The notes under the pieces: model-generated
The model's database searches: none
Seen by the model: only the letters and a program-made list of their open reading frames with translations
Told to the model about the DNA's origin: nothing
Position numbers and translations under genes: made by a program
Shown here: piece by piece, positions 1-12,520 of the stretch
How positions within the stretch are numbered: the first letter of the stretch is position 1
Layout: each line of letters begins with the position of its first letter
DNA from: Bigelowiella natans CCMP2755
Lineage: Eukaryota > Cercozoa > Chlorarachniophyceae
Assembly (NCBI GenBank): GCA_000320545.1
Contig: ADNK01001518.1
Coordinates: 1-40,203 of the forward strand
Direction: 5' to 3'
Length of the DNA: 40,203 nucleotides

Positions 1-215
1 CGCATCTTCCTACTCGGTCTCTATTCGCCGTATATTCTAGTAAGACGCTGACACTAGCACACTCTTTTACCCCTACTTGTCGCCGAGATATTACTTTCTG
101 ATCCCCGGGTGCGAGCCTCCTCTCTCCATTCCCTAGCTTCCAATCCCCACTAGTTCCGGGCAACCCTACAAGACGGGGGGAGTTTTTTGGGGCACATAGA
201 CGATACGAAACACTG

Positions 216-1075
216 ATGCCTAACACCTGCTTCTTTAGATTGTCACTGGGACAGCAGCAGCAGCCAGGCCATGCAGAGTTAGAAATTGGCGGGGGTGAGA
301 ATGCACCAGGGGACGATCAGGTAGGAGGGGGAGGAGGACAACCGGGGAAGAGGGATTCCTGTCGGCCCTTTGGCCCGGAAGATGGGTCCTTCACGCAGGC
401 CAAATTCTGGTACCAAAAACTTCGGATGAAAAACGGGCTTTAAGGGGGTTCTGACGGGTCTGAAAGTGCCGATGAATTGTGCTCTGCTACAACATAGAGA
501 TGCCATCCTGATGGCGTCTCAGGAAGAACCTATTGGCGTTGCTACTGAGATTGTGAATTCTTTTGTTTTTCAAGATTTGAATTGGCCATGGCAAAACATG
601 CAGCAATAATTAAGTAGACTGCTTTACCTGTGCGCTGAGTGGTTGCATATTACGCAGGATCATCATCATTATCATCATCATCATCACCATCATCATCATC
701 ACTACCCCACCATGTACATCAAAATCACATGCAGATCTGCCACCGTCTCTTTAGGTTTCCTATGGGAATATGTGTAGTTCCATCAATTGGCTGCTGCTTC
801 GTTGCGGATACATATAATAATAAGATCAGAAGAATACCGACAACTGTTGGACCTATGGTAAGTGTGTAGTCGGAAGATGGAGCAGTAAAAGTAGTAACAG
901 CAATACTACTACTACTACTACTACTACTACTACCACTACTACTACTACTATAGTGTAGTAGGAGTAGTGGTAGCAGTAGAGTTGGGTTGGCGGTGTTTGC
1001 ACCGAGTTTGCTGCTGCGCTAATCGGACGATTTTCCCCAGCATTGATGGCACCCAAAAGAGTTGCGACGATGACA

Positions 1076-1106
<31 letters not shown>

Positions 1107-1797
1107 GGAGGAGGAGGAGGAGGAGAAGAAGAAGAAGAATGGGGTGTATCATGAGCTGCGCCACACTCCCGTAGAATGACGCCCTGACACATGGAAATAA
1201 CACTGAAATGCTTCCTCCTGATGTTGTATTCCAGGTCGTAACGACGTTGGCGGGGAAAGGATATGTTGGCCATATGGATGGAAGTATGTTCATCACTCTC
1301 TGCAAGGCTGCTCCCCCCCCCCTGCTTCCCCGCCCATACACCCTTGATTTATCACAACGCTGTTTGTAGCCTAGTGTGAAATTTATCTCAGCTTTTTATG
1401 TGTTTTTAGCATTTCGTCGGTAATGATTTCTTGTCGGTATATTGCCATTGTTGTTGCTGCTGTTTCACCGTTGTTACGATTCAATAAGGCAAGAGTTCTA
1501 GTGGCTTTAATCATCCATGCGGCCTCTCGTTTGACCCTTACTCCGACGCTCTAATAATTGCGGATACCCATAATCACAAGATTCGAAGGGTAGGAGGAGC
1601 CGTTGTTGCTGCTGCTGTTTTCTTTAAATTCAACGACTATGAGCTGCATTATCAATCATCATCATCATCCTCATCCTCAACATCATTGTGGATTATTACC
1701 TTTTTCCGTGCCTTTGTCGTGTCGAATGTGTGTTTGCACATAGTTGATGATTAGAAGACGCACACGCATACACACGCGCGCACACACGCAGATATAA

Positions 1798-1890
<93 letters not shown>

Positions 1891-2331
1891 AGTTGCTCTA
1901 AAGAGCTGAAAAACTACCAGGTCTTCGTGAACAATGGAAGTACGGAAAGCGTTGCAGGGCTGCATGGGGTGGTAGGAAACCATGACGGAGTTGGATCTAT
2001 TGCTACATTCAACCACCCCGCTGACGTGGCCTTTGACACAAGAACACGGGACATACTCGTTGCTGACACGAACAACCACAGGATTCGCAGGTGGTGGTGG
2101 TGATTGCCTCGAGATGGAAACAATGACGATATTCGAGAAAGATGATGACGATGACGATGATGATACTGATACTGATACTGATACGGATGATGTGGTGGTT
2201 GCGGTAAGTATGCATGGTGGTGATTGTAGTCATTGATGCTGACGTAAGTGATGATAATGGTGACGATGATGATGATATAATAACAATATTGTGCCGAGTA
2301 GTTCACCACTCACCCTCATGCACGCACAGAG

Positions 2332-2368
<37 letters not shown>

Positions 2369-2653
2369 CACACACCTGATCTCTCAATCAATTAATCAAC
2401 CAACTAACACAAATACAAAGAATATCTCCTGGCGGGAACGTGACGACAATACTCGGAATAGACGACGACTATTATGATCATAATGAGCATCATCATCAGC
2501 AGCAAGTGTATGAGATTGTAGGATCAGGGCCTCCTCCTGGTTTCCCTGCTCCTGGACTAAATGGCTCTGGTAGAACTCGTGCGTTGTCACAGTCATCATA
2601 AATGGATATTTTTCGCGAAAAACAGTAATTTTATCATCAATATAATAATCAAT

Positions 2654-2684
<31 letters not shown>

Positions 2685-3299
2685 ATATCATCAATATCAA
2701 TATCATCATCATCATCATCGCTGTAAAAAGGCACGCCCACCAAGCTCCATCTATCCAAAGCAAGCGTAGTAATACACGCACCTACGGGAATAGCAGTAGG
2801 TACTCGTCACTCCTGAGAATCACATCCATCATGATGATGCTGATGCTAATGCTGATGATGATGATGATGATGATGGTGGTGAGACAAGAGTGCTGGTAAA
2901 TCACACGACGCCTTGTGCTGTTACTCCTCCTCCTCCTCCTCCTCCTCTTGCTGCTACTACTACTACTTCTACAACTACTGCTGCTGCTACTACAGGAAAA
3001 GATGGAACGATATATTTTACTGAGAGGACGAATCACAGGATAAGAGCGCTGGCAGCAGTAGCTAGTAAAAATGGAAGTAGTAGCGGCAGTAGTAGTAGTA
3101 GTAGTAGTAGTAGTAGCATGATCCTTTCCACCGTTGCCGGTGTGTATGGAAGAAAGGGCTGTTTAGATGGAGCGACAGACAACTCACTCTTCAATCAACC
3201 GACGGTCCGTTGATGATGTGCTGATGTGAGCTTGTAGATATGGGAGGGTGATGCGAGGGATTGACAGCGAAGGGTTGTGCATTTTAACGTGTATGGGCT

Positions 3300-3355
<56 letters not shown>

Positions 3356-3562
3356 CGCTACAAGTGTTGGTTGGGAGTTGCGTTTGTCTGGACGCCTCTG
3401 ATCCATACATGTCATCATCGTCGTGGTCCATACATGTCATCATCGTCGTGGTCTAATGATTCGTGGGTGCAACTGCTGCTCTGCTACTGCTGTGACAGGG
3501 GATTGCTGTGGTGCCGGCGGGCAATGGCAATGAGAGCGAAGTCATTGAACATGATGATGATA

Positions 3563-3597
<35 letters not shown>

Positions 3598-3903
3598 CAG
3601 CATCATAGATTGGGAGTCTCATATCCGCTAAGTTTACGTGCGTATTCTTATTCCCAAAAAACCTTGCTCATGTACTTCGATGATAATGATGATATGATGA
3701 TGATGATGATATTATGATGATAGTACTAACACAGGTTCTTATGGTGGCGGATACGGGAAATGCCCTCATCAGACGAATCGTAATTTCGATAGTATTACAT
3801 CATTTGCAAAACCCACCATGCTTTTAAAAAGAACAACAATTCAATTGGTCACAACTCATCGACGCCGCCATTAGCATCATCATCATCACCACCACCACCA
3901 CCA

Positions 3904-3937
<34 letters not shown>

Positions 3938-4509
3938 TACTACTACTACTTCAACATCACCATGTGCATATTTACCACCTACGAATGGCTGCTCTAATTT
4001 ATCATCATCATCATCATCAGGCCCTCCATCCCCCTCACAATCACGCTGATGACGACTACCAGGATTCTCAAATGTACCAGCGTTTCTACAACGGTGCTAG
4101 AGCCGTTGAACAACCATCCTCATTGGGCAAAAGTAAAGAGATCTACTTAAGTCATAGCAGCAGCAGCAGTAGTAGTAATAGAAAAAGAAGAAGTAGCAGC
4201 AGTATTCTATAGGAAATCTATACAAGAGAGAAGCTAGCATGCTAAAGTAGTAGCAATAGTAATAATAGCAGCAACAGCAGTAATCGTAATAGTAGTAGTA
4301 GTAATGTCCGTCGTCATCTGTGTATCCTTGGATTGAGTACAGCACCATCCATATCGTCCATCATATTCTGCTGAGTGTGCGTGTATGTGCGTGTGTTTTG
4401 TTAATTTGTACGTCGTGGTGATGACCTACTGCTTCGGATTGTTGGATGGTTTTGCACGGGGGGGGGCTCGATCGGCTTATTCCTATTCAGAATCATCTAC
4501 AAATCAACC

Positions 4510-4541
<32 letters not shown>

Positions 4542-5700
4542 AAGGAGCAGTAGCACTAGTTGAAAGAGCAGTAGGAGGAGAAGGAGGGGGAGGGGGAGGG
4601 GGAGGGGGAGGATGTAAAATAAGAGTGTCCCATCTCCGTGCACGAATGATGATATAGATAAATAGATAGATGGTGACTGCCACAGCAAGTCAAACTCACA
4701 CAACTTCCACCAATGCACTTCTCATGATTTCTGTACAAACCTATCAGAGAATAATCCATCGTCCGTTTGTTGGCCAACTAGTGGAGGTTCATTGATCAAA
4801 CAGTGCTAGTAGTAGTAATAGTGGTAGTAGTAGTAGTAGAAATAGGTTTTAATAGCAATTAGAATTCTTATCAGCATTTTGGATTAATCCCTTATTCTTC
4901 CCCCCCCCCCCCCCCTCCCCTCCTCCTTTTCATGCACATCGTCACATTTCCTACAACCGAGATTGTCGGACTATTAATGGAAATATGTGTTGTTGTTGTT
5001 GTTGTTGTTGTTGTTGTGGTTGTTGTCTGTCCAGGTCGATAGGCGTTTTCTTGGTGTTGTTTGCTCGAGAGAACGCATTCACGGGGTACCAAAGAAGCGA
5101 TGGAAACTCCTAATCAGAAGGTGACAGCATCGTCATCAGCATCAGCATAAAATCCCCCCCCCCTCCCCCCCTTCGTCGATGCTTCATTCTGAGAGGGGTT
5201 GGAAGGGGAGGCATCACTACTTTTATCAGAGTCATCATCTCGATGTCGCCATCCGCACGTTTTGCAATATATGTATATGTAGATACTCTGTCTTAATATT
5301 TTAAAGGTTTGGTAGTAATGCTCATGCTGGTTCTTACCGGAGGGGGGTGGGAGAGCAGCATGACGAAGAGAGAAGGAGAATAGCATCATCTTTCACGCAA
5401 CCATCGTCCTCCGCCTCCTCTTCATCGTATATGACCTTGGAGTTCCCATCACCTCCAGCTACACTTAATGTATGCGCCACACGTTTTGAGACCGCGACGA
5501 TGAGAGAAATAGGCTGAATACTATGAATATATGAGAGAAGAAGAAGAAGAAGAAGAAGAAGAAGGAACAGAAGAAATGCTTATTTATCCCTCAATCATGT
5601 GACATTAGATGGGCGTCAGAGTCTCGTCATCACCCCCACCATCATCATCATCTTTATCATCATTATCGTCATCATCCTTAACGTCATTCTTTATCACCAC

Positions 5701-5732
<32 letters not shown>

Positions 5733-6023
5733 ACTCTCACCCTCCCCTGCATCCACAGTACCGACTACTTCCACTATCACTTGGAGAGGTAAGCTACTTT
5801 AGGGAAAAGAGAAAATATGATAATGATGAAGATGAAGAATGATGACGATGATGAAATTATGGTGTCTAACAACATAATCGGTAACACTCTCTACTACTAC
5901 TTATTCTCTCAAATTCTACTCCTTGTACACTACTACTACCACAATTACTACTACAATGTCTAGTACAACTACTGCTACAACTACTGCTACTATTCTGCCA
6001 TACATTCTTGTGTTTTGCTATTA

Positions 6024-6058
<35 letters not shown>

Positions 6059-6139
6059 TGGCCAACTGACAACTACTACCTTCTCCACGACTGAAGATCC
6101 TCTCCGCACACGAATGGGAACATGCTTTAGGTCGGTTAA

Positions 6140-6191
<52 letters not shown>

Positions 6192-6559
6192 GCGTGTGAG
6201 CAATAAGAGAGAGCGCGGGAGAATAGAAAGGAGGGGGGAGCAAAATCACAGCCTTGTTGCACGATAACGTGCACGTGTGTGTCGTCGTTTGTGTGTGCGT
6301 GCTTTCCCATGTACCACCTCACGCATAATGATATGATGGATGGATGTGTAGGATGTGATGAGGACATGTCAGAGCTACACGTCTTGAGGAAGGTGCTCGA
6401 TGTAATAATAAGCGCAGGGAGAACCACCCAAAAGTGTACACGATGTTTTAGTATACACTTATGTATGTGGGGTGATAGAGCGTACATCTCCTCCTCCTCA
6501 TCCTCCTCCGCCTCTATGCTTCTGCATACAATCCGTGTAGATGTAGTAAACAGCCGTCT

Positions 6560-6606
<47 letters not shown>

Positions 6607-6811
6607 TTGCTCGGTCGGCAACTATGCACATCCATCATAAACCAGGCATTCCATTCCAACATAACGAAGTCCCTTCCTCTCACAAAAGAGGCTGCTGCTG
6701 CCCTGCGACGCTTCCAAACGGTAGGGAGGAGGATGGGGACAGAGCAACTCTACCCCAGTCACCCACTCGACGGAAATTGACCCAGTCTTAGTTGTAGTTG
6801 TAATTGTATTT

Positions 6812-6844
<33 letters not shown>

Positions 6845-7291
6845 ATAATAGTAGTAGAGTCAGTAGAGCAAAACATTGATTCTTGTACAATTTGTACTAC
6901 CTCATAATTATCACAGAGCGGTCATGTGAGTAGCACCAGCCGGAGCTCGAGAGCCTCTCTCTCCTACGTTGGAGGGCCTCCCTCGTTCAACGCCAAAACG
7001 TCCTGTAGCGAGGAGGAGGAGGAGGAGGAGGAGGAGGAGGAGGAGGAGGAGAGTGGAGACGAAGCAGAATGGGAGAGGAGGTTGTTCTCCGTCACCATCA
7101 CACTGTCATGCATAATAAATGTCATCAGTCATTGAATACACACGCAAAATGAATTTCTGTTTCAACATAGGCCTTCACCGAATAATAGCCCTTTGCGACG
7201 ACAGAAACGTCGAAAGATCATCCCATCTCCTGCGTCTGTTGCGGAGGATTTGCTCAGGCTGAATGCGGCTGGACGACGATGGATGAGTTAA
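216..7291 (+). CDS. NHL-repeat beta-propeller protein, multi-exon
   Basis: NHL repeats form a beta-propeller, usually a protein-binding scaffold. Exons I can phase-match are about 216(or 234)-409, 755-857, 1235-1283, 1489-1589, 1921-2090, 2421-2569, 2731-2799, 2996-3204, 3499-3540 and 3735-3779. Each ends in a GT donor, begins after AG, and the reading phase carries across. Blade cores recur as VADTYNNKIRR, IADTHNHKIRR, VADTNNHRIRR, FTERTNHRIRA and VADTGNALIRR, separated by linkers such as VTTLAGKGYVGHMDG and TVAGVYGRKGCLDGA. The C-terminal exons are 6917-7080, carrying a Glu run from a GAG repeat, and 7171-7291, with the basic RRQKRRK motif and ending in TAA. A possible preceding exon is 6669-6711. 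The start is uncertain: ATG 216 is possible, but an acceptor at 233 leaves room for an exon outside the window. Exons between 3780 and 6669 are unresolved, so this could be two genes. NHL identity is secure; partner and function are unknown. Confidence 0.8.
1803..1886 (+). repeat. Compound (TA)n-(GA)n microsatellite
   Basis: About 21 TA units run directly into about 20 GA units, within the NHL gene intron 1590-1920. Similar compound or single dinucleotide runs occur at 2333-2366 (GA), 3302-3355 (CT then GT), 6140-6183 (TA) and 6564-6606 (CT then GT). Confidence 0.9.
3549..3598 (+). repeat. (GAT)n microsatellite
   Basis: A long imperfect GAT run just 3' of the NHL exon ending at 3540. If that exon were not spliced here it would read as poly-Asp. 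Related ATC/GAT runs lie at 660-702, 1075-1105, 2640-2720, 2828-2877, 3890-3950 and 5700-5732. Confidence 0.85.
3780..6668 (+). other. Unresolved microsatellite-rich interior of the NHL gene
   Basis: This stretch lies between the last clear NHL exon and the C-terminal exons. It is dominated by ATC/GAT, AGT, ATT, AAG, GTT, TA and CT runs. Possible plus-strand exon pieces are a reading frame after the AG at 4019, a segment near 4435-4470 reading LLDGFARGGA that resembles an NHL linker, and a short exon 5761-5790 followed by the good donor GTAAGC. None could be linked by phase to both neighbours, so they are not claimed as coding. Confidence 0.4.
4581..4612 (+). repeat. (GGGGGA)n G-rich tract
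   Basis: Four or more consecutive GGGGGA units follow a GGA-rich lead-in. Spaced runs of five G on the sense strand of the NHL gene match the pattern of a G-quadruplex-forming sequence. A second G/C feature, 16 consecutive C, lies at 4900-4915. Confidence 0.8.
7008..7052 (+). repeat. (GAG)n repeat inside coding exon
   Basis: A GGA/GAG trinucleotide run in the penultimate exon of the NHL gene, giving a tract of about 14 Glu. It is in frame with a well-supported exon, so the microsatellite is translated. Confidence 0.8.
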
Positions 7292-7511
7292 GCACAATGA
7301 TGAGTAACTTGTAGTATGTTATTAGTTATATGTATAATGTGTGTGTATGTGTGTGTGTAAGAAAGATTGTACATTAATCGAAGGCATAAACAGCAACCTG
7401 AGGCATAGCTTGTCCAAGCGCACATGTTGAAGAAGCATGATATTATCTCTCGATAATTCCCATGCATCATGCTAACATGTACGTACAGCGATCGGAGCTA
7501 GTTCACACGCA

Positions 7512-7555
<44 letters not shown>

Positions 7556-8247
7556 TACATATGTACGAGACGGATGTAATGAAATGTATGATCCTATTCT
7601 TTCAATTGTCATCCTGCTAGTGTAGCTATGCACACAGCGGCGGCTACAGTGCTTATCATGTTGTGTTTGTTCGTTCGCACATACACGTAACTCATCATGC
7701 AAATATCATGCATGCTCTAGCAGTACATGCTAAAATCTGCATTACTGTGTCCATTGTATGTGACTTATGATAGCAAAGTCGATCGCCATTATCGCGCTTG
7801 CTGCTGCCCAGATGCCGACAAATATGCAAGCTTCTACCGTTTTTAAAACCCGCTTTAAACAAATTTACTTGTTACAACTTAATAGCACGTACGAATGCAC
7901 CCACATACAACGCGCATCGATTATGTCTGCGACTAGAAACCTAAATAAGGCTTTACAATTGCACTTAAACTAGCGCCCAGGCCCCGTAGCTGTTGAAAAC
8001 GCTGCTCCTCCTCCAAGGAAGCGAGCACAACCTAACGCGAAGAGGAGGAGATGAGTGATGATGATTGTGATGCTCCTGATGATCTGAATGCAAACATCTA
8101 CCGACACATTAGATAATAAGCAATAACTACAATAGTCAAGACCCCAAAACTCGACGTAGTAGAGACAACAAATTCTTTGTTCCTGGCAACTTCTACTACT
8201 ACTAATAATAATAATAATAGTACCTCGAGATGTGTTGCTGTGTGCAG
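7292..8247. other. Intergenic, no convincing gene
   Basis: After the NHL stop codon the sequence has compound (CA)n/(GA)n at 7507-7554 and many short palindromic words (GCATGC, ACATGT, TACGTA) at about 7440-7760. Plus-strand open stretches at 7767-7973 and after the AG at 7970 (a basic peptide ending KRRR, about 7971-8054) have no recognisable domain. They may be exons of a small gene or chance. Confidence 0.4.
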
Positions 8248-8662
8248 GATTTCATCCAACCGCCTAGACACATCTCGGGCAATGGGGACGACGTGAAATG
8301 TAAGTATTCTTCTGTTCCTGTGGATTGGGAGAATGGAAAGACCAAAAGAAACGACAACGACGGTGACGACGACGAGGAGGAGGAGGAGGAGGAGAAACGT
8401 ATCATTTAGAGCGCTGTTCTTTCGACAACATGTTGTTCTCGGTGTTCTCGCAATCTCCCTAGCCCAGAGGCCTCAAGACCGTAAACAGCTGCTGTATTCT
8501 GATGCTACATCATCATCATCATCATCATCATCACCATCGTCATCATCACCCATTGGCCGCCTCGACGGCTATTCACACAACGTAGAAGTACCTTGCACGC
8601 AGAGAAGGAAGAAAGATGCGAAAGGAGCGCTCGGATCCAAAAATACCTGCAACGTTCATTAG
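8248..8662 (+). CDS. Candidate two-exon fragment, unknown protein
   Basis: Exon 8248-8299 sits between an acceptor (gtgtgcag) and a strong donor (GTAAGTATT) and reads DFIQPPRHISGNGDDVK, ending in phase 1. A pyrimidine-rich acceptor at 8461-8462 opens a matching-phase frame to a stop at 8662, including a Ser run encoded by an ATC repeat. Neither part resembles a known family and no start exon was found. An overlapping minus-strand ORF is equally unrecognisable. The first exon's splice sites are the best support; the gene model is weak. Confidence 0.25.
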
Positions 8663-9373
8663 TAGATGTGTGGATGATGATGATGATGATGACGATAATG
8701 GTAGTGATAATGATGATGCTGAAGATATAATTACCGCGCAATTGTTTGGGGAGAAATGCTGCTCATGAATCGTTATTCCCACGCGCCTACATGTTGTTCC
8801 CCATTTTTGTTTTTTAAAAAAATAATTGGTTTTCTTGGTTCTTGCACGTTCTGCAAACTTTCGTCGAGGTGATATGACTTTCTGAGCTTGAAGCAACAGC
8901 TGCAAGAGCAGTGCCATCTCATCAATTCGAAAATAGTTTATTATTATTATAACTATTATTATATTGCAATACTACAACTACTACTACTACTACTACTACT
9001 ACTAATCATCATCATCCTTTCCTTCGCCTGCAGTACTACTACCTCAATACTTCTGGCAGCAAATGATCAACATTCTCCTCACTCTAACAAATTCAAAAAT
9101 TGACAGAGTTTCATCGTACCATTCACGTATTGTAGTAGCAGTAATAACAGCAGTGACAGTAGTTATTGGAAGAGGGGGGGCGAAGGAGGGAACGAAAACC
9201 AACATTTTTACTATCATCATAAAAATGTTACAACGTAAAACAACAGCGAACCCCTTCTGGAAAGGCCAGGCCATGAGCGTTAAATATCCCTTTGATGTGG
9301 TTCATGGGCAATGCTCATTAATATATGTATCAGCAGTGAGATGGCAAGTACCCACCACTCACTAGCGAGAAGT

Positions 9374-9405
<32 letters not shown>

Positions 9406-9479
9406 TTGCAGTAAACAATAATCTTTTCTTGCTAGCATCATTGATGTATTGACAACTCACCACGTACGTTTCTTCTCAC

Positions 9480-9526
<47 letters not shown>

Positions 9527-9535
9527 ACACAATTT

Positions 9536-9578
<43 letters not shown>

Positions 9579-9660
9579 TCCTCTAATTTATACTACCGAT
9601 ATCTATTTCCGCATCTTCGTTGTCCTCCTCCTTCACAGAGAACGAAAAACAGTCAAAACA
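8663..9660. other. Mostly non-coding, repeats and a weak exon candidate
   Basis: Contains GAT, ACT and AAT trinucleotide runs. After the acceptor at 9031-9033 a plus frame reads LLPQYFWQQMINILLTLTNS and stays open for some 55 codons, but it has no clear donor or partner exon. The 3' part holds a long ACG array and a CT run. No gene is claimed. Confidence 0.35.
9481..9576 (+). repeat. (ACG)n array followed by (CT)n
   Basis: About 15 uninterrupted ACG/CGA units at 9481-9526, then a CT run at about 9540-9575. Long CpG-containing trinucleotide arrays are rarer than the ATC/GAT and AGT arrays seen elsewhere in the window. Confidence 0.9.
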
Positions 9661-9798
9661 TTAGAGCGCCGCCGTGCTCGAAAGCAGGGAATTTGTCTCG
9701 ATTTCCTCCGATCTTCTCGGAGAAGTGGAAGATGGAGATATGGAGATATGATGTGATACATCGTACGATGCTACTATTAGTCGTACTACTACTATTAT

Positions 9799-9832
<34 letters not shown>

Positions 9833-10899
9833 GCTACCCCAAACGTGCAATCGCTGAACGCCCATAGATGTGGAACAACATTCAGCCGAATACTTCCCAT
9901 TTCCATTGCTGCTCCTTCTTCGTCGCGGCCGCTCTTCTCATCCACCTGAAGATGGTCACCACATGGCATCATGTCTCTCGTTATCTATCAGTCGCCGCCG
10001 GAAGAGATACTCGTGTTGTGCGAAAGAGAACCAACAAAAAAAAAGTAACCAACCCCACCTTCTGGTGGATGACAACAAAGAATTGAGTCTCTCCGCTAAA
10101 TCGTGATGGCGCTACTGATGCTGATGCTGCCGTCGCTGCTTGCGCAGACGTGCTGTTGTGGATGGTGGCATCGTCATCAGTGCGGCGGGGGTGTGGATGG
10201 TGCGGGGGATTTGGATGATGATCATTAATGTAGTTTTGAGCAGCATTGCCAGTAGGGATGCCGCTGCTGTTCCCATGATCTTCGTCGTTGCGGTACAGGT
10301 GCGGGTTCGCCTCTCTGTGTTGTGCAAGGGGCAAAAACATCAGCGTATGATAAGGCAGCACATTACTGACTTTTCACCATCGTAGATGATCACCTGTTTA
10401 TGATCTCCATTGCCCTTCGATCCTCCTCCTCATCACCATCATCATTATCATTGTAGTTGTTGTCGTAGTATTCGTGATCTTCCTCGACGTTCATTCGGTT
10501 GTTTGCTCCTTCCGCTGCTGCGATCTCTGCAGCAGTCGGAGCAGCTTCTTGGTGATTTCCGCCCTTTCGCTCCCTTGCCTGTTTTGTGTGTGCTTGCGTG
10601 TGTGTGTGTTTTCATTTTGTGACGCGGGTGACTTAGAAATCACGTAATAATGGTTGATATGAACTCATGCTGTTCATCATCGTTGTATAATTGCTTCGCT
10701 GGTTTCTACAGACGTCAGGCAGCATGTGTACCTCCTCCCCTCTATACCATTATCACTACTGCAATTGTCGGCACAAGGACCTCCATCAGCTTCGCCTCCG
10801 TCCACTTTCTCTCACGTGTGCGGTGGCGAAAATTGAAGTCGTGTTTGAATTCCTATGATAATATAAGTGGGGTTTGTTGTCGCTCATATGCTGCATCAT

Positions 10900-10940
<41 letters not shown>

Positions 10941-11287
10941 ATATACAACGACTTGAAGTTCTAAGCATAGTAAGTGTTTATCAATTCTCTCGCTGCTACA
11001 AAGTCACCACCTCGTCATATTCATGAAAACGTAGTCGAATCTCCATCGCCCTGTAGGATGATTTGGGAACACACAAACATTCATACACAGCACTGAGGAT
11101 GGAAAGAGCACACAACAAATGATATTACAACTACTACTACTGCTAATTTCTAGTAGCCCTCTTTGCATTTGGCTAGTAATGCTGCCCATTTTTGATCATT
11201 GTTAATTTGTAGTAAGGCCTTGGTGGTGATGATGATGATGATGATGATGGTGTGCTAAGCCGTTGCTGCTAAGTCGTTCCTCCACTC

Positions 11288-11329
<42 letters not shown>

Positions 11330-12520
11330 CTTAAAGTGGAGATCCAACACCCAAGTAGCAGCAGAACGGCACGCCCACAAACCAGGCGCGACTACCTCAA
11401 GATTCTCTCCCTATTCCATCCGCGAAACTCATTTAGCCTTTGATGCCTACACAACCAGCATGGTGAAAGAGATCACAATAGATCGATTTCATTCGAAATC
11501 TGAGTGGCAGCAGCAGCAGAACAAGCAGCAGGAAAAACTAGTCTTGGCCATCTACTTTGTAATACCATTGAGCTGCCTTTGATTCACCCCCCCCATCCTG
11601 CTCTCCATCCGTTCTGTTGTTGCTGTTGATTCCTCGCTGAGCAGTAGCAGTAGCAGTAGCAGCAGCCAGATATCACGCCAACAGCAAGCGACGAGACGTA
11701 AGCTTTGCCATCATCTACTAACTTCTGCAATGATGTGCTAATCCCTGTAATAAAATGTAGCAGCACAAGGGGTGAACGGGGAATCAACATACCAACAAGT
11801 CAGGAGGGGGCCTCATCTCCACGTCACTGTCGCTTTCACGGCCTCCTTCGGCATCGTAGTCGTTATCGGTTTTGGAATCCTTCTCGTCTCTGACATATGA
11901 GAATTCAATGTTGATTGTGAGATCCTCCTCGCGGTTTTTATTGCTGAGTAAATATCCCCATCAAACCTATGCATATATCTTGCCCATTCCGTTGGGTATG
12001 CAAGCTTCACTCTCCGCCCTCCATACGCCGCCGATGTTGTCGTTGCAGCTTTCATGTCTGCTGTTGTTGTTGCTGCTGCTGCATCATCCACGGTGGCGGT
12101 GTCGCTATTAGCAGCTTCTCTAGTGCCCCTGTCGGTCTTGCAATCACGTTCGGTGAGCTGTTTGGCAGTTGATTTACCACTATCAGCTTTGGTATAACCC
12201 GTTATCATCGTCATCGTATTATTATTATTATTTTCATTATCACTATAATTAAGCACTACGGCACAGATAAGTTGCTGCGCAAAACAAAAGGTGAATCAAT
12301 TGCGAGGGGTTTGCAATGAACGCTGTAACGTTAACACACGGCATCTTCGCTTGCATTGATAAGGCGACTACCCTTCCTGCGGTAAGGTATTGACTTAGCC
12401 TGGAGGACATCGGGATCAAATGGGTGTTATCCTGTGATAGTAGAAAGAAGATGAAGTTTTACGGGTCGCGCGTCACTTCACCTATACTTCCATCTTCTAC
12501 CACTCTTTTACCGATGGCAT
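9661..12520 (-). CDS. Unrecognised 12-exon protein, about 468 aa
   Basis: Rebuilt on the minus strand from exons 12520-12512, 12431-12372, 12274-12027, 11943-11793, 11724-11698, 11499-11477, 11446-11396, 11050-11011, 10808-10732, 10573-10394, 10314-10059 and 9945-9661. All junctions use GT-AG and phases agree throughout (1122 nt plus a final 285-nt exon). The middle has an acidic segment (NREEDLTINIEFSYVRDEKD), then a dense, probably helical core (EIDLLHQRLNEFRGWNRER followed by ILRAMEIRLRFHEYDE). Asn/His/Asp-rich linkers follow and then a hydrophobic stretch near VVPHLWAFSDCTFG. A GTA/ACT microsatellite at about 9785-9835 would give a Val run in the last exon; an intron there (donor after CTFG) would remove it. 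The tiny first exon (MPS) and the start are the weakest parts. I do not recognise a family; no function is assigned. Confidence 0.55.

Noticed and set aside
853-1341. 162-codon minus ORF rich in Leu, Ile and Val
   Set aside because: It is the read-through of trinucleotide repeats on the antisense strand of NHL exons; no domain remains once the repeats are ignored.
5990-6631. 213-codon minus ORF
   Set aside because: Composed mainly of translated TA, CT and ATT repeats (Tyr/Ile, Glu/Arg and Asn runs).
9481-9527. Regular array considered as CRISPR or minisatellite
   Set aside because: The period is three bases with no spacers; it is a plain ACG microsatellite.
11337-11582. 82-codon plus open frame with protein-like composition after a CT-rich acceptor
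   Set aside because: It is antisense to two minus exons that fit the 12-exon gene by phase; no plus partner exon was found.
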